6,515 nt of DNA from Caldifarciminota bacterium. GTDB lineage: Bacteria > Hydrothermota > Tepidihabitantia > Tepidihabitantales > Tepidihabitantaceae. The translations under genes were made by a program, and so were the position numbers. The stretch spans positions 1 to 6,515 of the forward strand of contig CAIVTL010000417.1 in assembly GCA_903908785.1 (NCBI GenBank), given 5' to 3'. Below the pieces are notes generated by a model. The model saw nothing but the letters and a program-made list of their open reading frames with translations, did not search any database and was not told where the DNA came from. Below, piece after piece: positions 3,774-6,515 of the stretch. Positions within the stretch are counted from its first letter, which is position 1; every line of letters starts with the position of its first letter.

Positions 3774-6017
3774 ATGTTCAATCGACTGTCGGGGACAGCG
3801 CTGCTGCTTTCCTTTGTTCTACTCCTCGGGTCGGCGACCGCCGGCCAGATGCTGGTGCGCGTGAACGCGCGTGACTATCAGGAACTCTATTCACACGTCA
3901 CGTTCAAGGGCACGTCAATCGAAATCGCCGGGGCGAAGCCGGACCAATCGTACGACCTGCTGCTCGATCGGGCGGACTTCGGCGCGTTGCAGGCTTCCGG
4001 CCTGACGGTCTCGGTGATTCATGATGACATCGAGACGATGCGGGGAGAGGCAGGCCAGGACGGTACGTATCACAACTACGACCAACTCCTTACCATGATG
4101 CGCGGGTGGGCCACGACCTATCCCGGTATCTGCCAGCTTGAGTCCATCGGCCCGACCTATCAGAACAACTGGCTGTACGGCGTGAAGATTGCCTCGATTG
4201 AGGCCCAGGGCAAGCCGGAGTGTCTGGAACTCGGTGTCGTCCACGCCCGCGAGTGGGCCGGAGTCGAGGCGGTGCGTCATCTCTGCGATACGCTCATTCG
4301 TTTCTACGGCAGCAACACCGACTTCCAGAGCTTCATTGACAACCACCAACTCTACGTGTTCATGGTCACTAACGTTGACGGCTACATCTACGACCGCCAG
4401 AACCAGAACCTGTGGCGCAAGGACCGCCAGCCGTTCGGCAGTGACATCGGCACAGACCCGAACCGTGACTTCAACGGTTCCTGCATGGGCAGCCGCTTCG
4501 ACGAATGGGGCTCGCTCGGCGCAGGCACGCGCTCCAGCCACGACCCCGGTGACGAGACTTTCATGGGCGCGCGTGGAGCGTACGGGCTGGAGATTCAGGC
4601 AGTCTGCGACTGGTTCAAGCAGCACACGGTGGTCGCATGCATCAGCATGCACACCTATTCCGAACTGGTGCTCTGGCCGTTCGGCACAGGAACCCAGGCG
4701 CCTGATAATGCCTACCTTAGTTCCCTGGCTACGCGTATTGCGAGCCGGATGGGGGCTTTGGGCGGCGGCACCTACACGCCGGAGCAGTCGAACTACCTGT
4801 ACCCGACCAACGGCGGCTCGGACGACTGGTTCTATGGCTGGGGTCACACCATCGGCGGGTTCCCATGCATGTCGTTCACGACCGAAATCGGCACCGATTT
4901 CTACCAGCCGACCGGCGACCTCGACAGCATCCAGAACGCCTCCTTCCGCGGCGATTACTACCTGTTCAAGCAGTCCGATTCCATCATCCTGGCGCTTGAG
5001 GGCATGGTGCCGCGGCCGATTCTCGCGGTCATGGATTCCTCCGCGAGCGGCAACTACACGATTCACTGGACCTCGACTCGGCCCGACCAGAACCACCCGG
5101 ACAAGTGGGAACTCGAAGAGCTTTCCGGCCTCTCGGTGGTCGAGGACAACATGGAATCTGGCCTGGCCAAGTGGAACGCACAGGGCGCGACGCAATCCAC
5201 GACTCAGAAGCACGCCGGTAGCTACAGTGCCTCGCTCGGCAACGGCAACAACATCGTCAACTACATCTCGACCAAGGACCCGTACCCGGTGCAGGCCGGC
5301 GATTCGCTCAAGTACTGGATATGGTACAACACCGAGAGCAACTATGACGTAACCGTCGCCGAGGTGTCGCTTGAGGGCAAGGAGTGGTTCCAGCTTCACG
5401 ACCGGTTCACCGGAAGCTCGTCGGGCTGGGTGCGCAAGGCGTATTCGCTCGCCCCGTGGGTCGGCAGGTCGGTGTTCATCCGGTTCCGGTACATGACGGA
5501 TGATGGCACGACCGATTCGGGCGTCTACATTGACGACGTCTGGCCCGTGCCGACCTTCAGCACGAAGACCGTCATCTCGAACACTATCACCGACACGCTC
5601 TACAACGTGACCAGCCAGCCGGTCGGCATGTACTACTACCGCGTGCGCGGCCACAACGTTGCCTGGACCTGGAGCGACCAGGGTCCGCTTGAGGATATCG
5701 TGGTCACCGGCTCCGGAATCGCGCAGGAACCGACCGGCAAGCTCGTGACTTCCATCTTCAAAGTCGGCCCGAACCCGGTTCTCAGCGGCGCGCAGGTCAG
5801 CTATGCGCTAGAACGGGCCGGCGTGGCCAGCCTCGACGTCTACGACGCGACCGGCAGGCAGGTGCGGAACCTCGCGTCCGGCACGCACAAGGCCGGGTCC
5901 TACACTGCTGCCTGGGACACGAAAGACATGATCGGCAGGTCCGTGCCCGCGGGCGTCTATTACGTTCGTCTCTCAGCCGACGTGACCTCGACCGCGCGGC
6001 TGACAGTAGTGCGCTAG
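3774..6017 (+). CDS. Secreted M14 zinc carboxypeptidase with C-terminal sorting-like domain
   Basis: This 747-residue exported protein removes C-terminal residues from peptides. A signal peptide (hydrophobic core 8-19, likely cut after ATA at 23) is followed by a short propeptide-like region to about 98 and an M14 domain at about 99-410. Catalytic residues are complete by comparison with carboxypeptidase A: zinc ligands H157 and E160 (HAREW) and H293 (SMHTYS), R215 (LWRKDR), N230-R231 (TDPNRDF), Y343 and general base E371 (FTTEIG). GGSDDW (347-352) places D350 at position 255, the Asp typical of carboxypeptidase B, suggesting preference for C-terminal Lys/Arg. Residues ~420-645 look like a fibronectin III fold interrupted by a jelly-roll module (~455-592, ending VYIDDVW). 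Residues 648-747 (GPNPV, then AGSYTAAWDTKD and VPAGVYYVRL) resemble FlgD-Ig/type IX-secretion C-terminal domains. The start at 3774, not the in-frame ATG at 3666, fits the promoter, GGAGG and signal peptide. It is alone in its unit. Confidence 0.93.
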   Translation: MFNRLSGTALLLSFVLLLGSATAGQMLVRVNARDYQELYSHVTFKGTSIEIAGAKPDQSYDLLLDRADFGALQASGLTVSVIHDDIETMRGEAGQDGTYHNYDQLLTMMRGWATTYPGICQLESIGPTYQNNWLYGVKIASIEAQGKPECLELGVVHAREWAGVEAVRHLCDTLIRFYGSNTDFQSFIDNHQLYVFMVTNVDGYIYDRQNQNLWRKDRQPFGSDIGTDPNRDFNGSCMGSRFDEWGSLGAGTRSSHDPGDETFMGARGAYGLEIQAVCDWFKQHTVVACISMHTYSELVLWPFGTGTQAPDNAYLSSLATRIASRMGALGGGTYTPEQSNYLYPTNGGSDDWFYGWGHTIGGFPCMSFTTEIGTDFYQPTGDLDSIQNASFRGDYYLFKQSDSIILALEGMVPRPILAVMDSSASGNYTIHWTSTRPDQNHPDKWELEELSGLSVVEDNMESGLAKWNAQGATQSTTQKHAGSYSASLGNGNNIVNYISTKDPYPVQAGDSLKYWIWYNTESNYDVTVAEVSLEGKEWFQLHDRFTGSSSGWVRKAYSLAPWVGRSVFIRFRYMTDDGTTDSGVYIDDVWPVPTFSTKTVISNTITDTLYNVTSQPVGMYYYRVRGHNVAWTWSDQGPLEDIVVTGSGIAQEPTGKLVTSIFKVGPNPVLSGAQVSYALERAGVASLDVYDATGRQVRNLASGTHKAGSYTAAWDTKDMIGRSVPAGVYYVRLSADVTSTARLTVVR

Positions 6018-6036
6018 ACGCCGTCAGTTCAGCTTT

Positions 6037-6058
6037 GGGGCACGGTCATCCGTGCCCC
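6037..6058 (+). terminator. Intrinsic terminator of the carboxypeptidase gene
   Basis: GGGGCACGG (6037-6045) pairs perfectly with CCGTGCCCC (6050-6058) around TCAT, and TTCTCTTT follows at once. It lies 19 nt after the TAG stop. The reverse direction lacks a T-rich tail, so it is oriented for the plus strand. Confidence 0.85.
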
Positions 6059-6076
6059 TTCTCTTTCGGCTCGCAC

Positions 6077-6204
6077 GAGAAGCAACAAATCCCAAATCAC
6101 AAATCCCAAACAAATCACAATGTCTCAATATCCGAAGCGGTCCGTTTGAATCATCGGGGTTTGGTGCTTGCTTGGGATTTGGTGCTTGGGATTTGGAGCT
6201 TCTC
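6077..6204. repeat. 128-nt imperfect inverted repeat built of CAAATCCCAA units
   Basis: Two 44-nt arms, 6077-6120 and 6161-6204, can pair without gaps around a 40-nt loop at about three quarters of positions; some remaining pairs are G-T. Each arm is itself repetitive: the left has CAAATCCCAA twice (6086 and 6099 region), the right has GCTTGGGATTTG twice. Outer ends GAGAAGC/GCTTCTC match exactly. It is far more AT-rich than its surroundings and lies in the intergenic region after the terminator. There is no transposase and no obvious target duplication. It looks like one copy of a dispersed palindromic element; peptides such as NPKSQIPN read from such repeats are, to my recollection, frequent as spurious proteins in uncultured bacterial genomes. 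Confidence 0.75.
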
Positions 6205-6515
6205 CGAACCGCCGGACGGGTCATGTCGAATGCGCGAGCGGGATGCGGCAAGCGTCACCAGGCAAGTCGCTCTGCACTGGGTGTGACTGCTGACGCGAGT
6301 CCGTGCACGACTGCATATGCGCAACCGGCAGCGACACACTGGTTCGGAAGGACATCTCGAAGTAGATTGAGAAGTTGATTGCGAAGGGAATCGGAAAGAG
6401 AGTTGGATAAGGTAGCCGCAAAGGTCCTGACGCGGACCGGAGGAAGGACCTGGACCTGGTCCCCGACAATGATCGGAACAAGGATGCGGCGTCGGTCATC
6501 GAGCCGGACGTCGAG
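6205..6515. other. No confident gene; possible minus-strand partial reading frame
   Basis: On the minus strand one frame is free of stops from the right edge (6515) to a TGA at 6257-6255, 86 codons, and would be the C-terminal end of a gene convergent with the carboxypeptidase. It includes TLSNSLSDSLRNQLLNLLRD, a clear four-residue period with Leu in every second place. I recognise no family. A second minus frame with an ATG at 6499 is open as far, and a plus frame reads a lysine-rich I-x-K-x pattern broken by two stops, so openness alone is weak evidence. No RNA gene, promoter or strong hairpin was seen. Confidence 0.25.
6354..6425. repeat. Degenerate 12-nt tandem period, about six units
   Basis: Consecutive 12-mers ATCTCGAAGTAG, ATTGAGAAGTTG, ATTGCGAAGGGA, ATCGGAAAGAGA, GTTGGATAAGGT and AGCCGCAAAGGT share an A-T-start and an AAG near position 7-9. 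On the minus strand the period gives a Leu-containing tetrapeptide repeat, on the plus strand I-x-K-x. The match is imperfect and was found by eye. Confidence 0.45.

Noticed and set aside
4189..5352. Second long plus-strand frame inside the peptidase gene
   Set aside because: Ser/Thr/Arg/Ala-rich composition without motifs; it is the +1-shifted reading of the carboxypeptidase.
3915..5654. 579-codon open frame on the minus strand
   Set aside because: It lies wholly antisense to the M14 carboxypeptidase, whose catalytic residues are all recognisable. The frame is rich in Val, Arg, His and Ala without motifs, typical of the antisense shadow of a GC-rich gene.
6035..6378. Small proteins read through the inverted repeat (NPKSQIPN-type peptides)
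   Set aside because: Their composition comes from the repeat arms, they lack ribosome binding sites, and they overlap each other on both strands.

Overview
The window is GC-rich and gene-dense. It looks like bacterial DNA from an uncultured lineage of the candidate WOR-3/Stahlbacteria or wider FCB type. This placement is an inference from three things: the large secreted peptidase ends in a FlgD/type IX-sorting-like C-terminal domain, short degenerate repeats sit at gene edges, and a thiolase is paired with a DUF35 protein. No ribosomal or taxonomic marker is present, so the placement is tentative.

Layout. Positions 1-3478 hold five genes on the minus strand. Read in transcription order they are a thiolase-fold enzyme (3478-2096), a DUF35 zinc-ribbon/OB-fold partner (2086-1508), a free-standing pyruvate-kinase C-terminal-domain protein (1395-844), a HIT-family protein (831-394) and a class I SAM-dependent methyltransferase that runs off the left edge (352-1). 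The first two genes are tightly coupled: the DUF35 ribosome binding site overlaps the thiolase stop codon. A perfect 11-bp GC hairpin (1464-1489) and a sigma70-like promoter (1432-1460) then separate them from the other three, so this is probably two adjacent transcription units. The HIT ribosome binding site also overlaps the preceding stop codon.

Positions 3479-3773 form a divergent control region. Two good sigma70-type promoters point outward, each with a perfect TTGACA and a 16-nt spacer. Both transcripts have leaders of about 100 nt with predicted hairpins. In the thiolase leader the Shine-Dalgarno sequence lies in the loop of a 7-bp hairpin next to the start codon.

Positions 3774-6017 encode, on the plus strand, a secreted zinc carboxypeptidase (M14) with all catalytic residues and a carboxypeptidase B-like Asp in the specificity pocket. 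An accessory beta-rich region and a C-terminal sorting-like domain follow, and the gene ends in a clear intrinsic terminator (6037-6058). The remaining roughly 450 bases contain a 128-nt imperfect inverted repeat built of CAAATCCCAA units, then a stretch with a degenerate 12-nt period and no confidently assigned gene.

The points most worth a second look are these. The thiolase has Gly where the nucleophilic Cys should be, while it keeps its DUF35 partner, which suggests a non-thiolase (for example aldolase-like) reaction. The HIT protein has lost the third motif His. The thiolase leader carries two hairpins with GGA in the loop. Several unrelated short-repeat families sit at gene boundaries, one of them apparently supplying a start codon. 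No CRISPR array, tRNA, rRNA, transposase or phage gene was seen.
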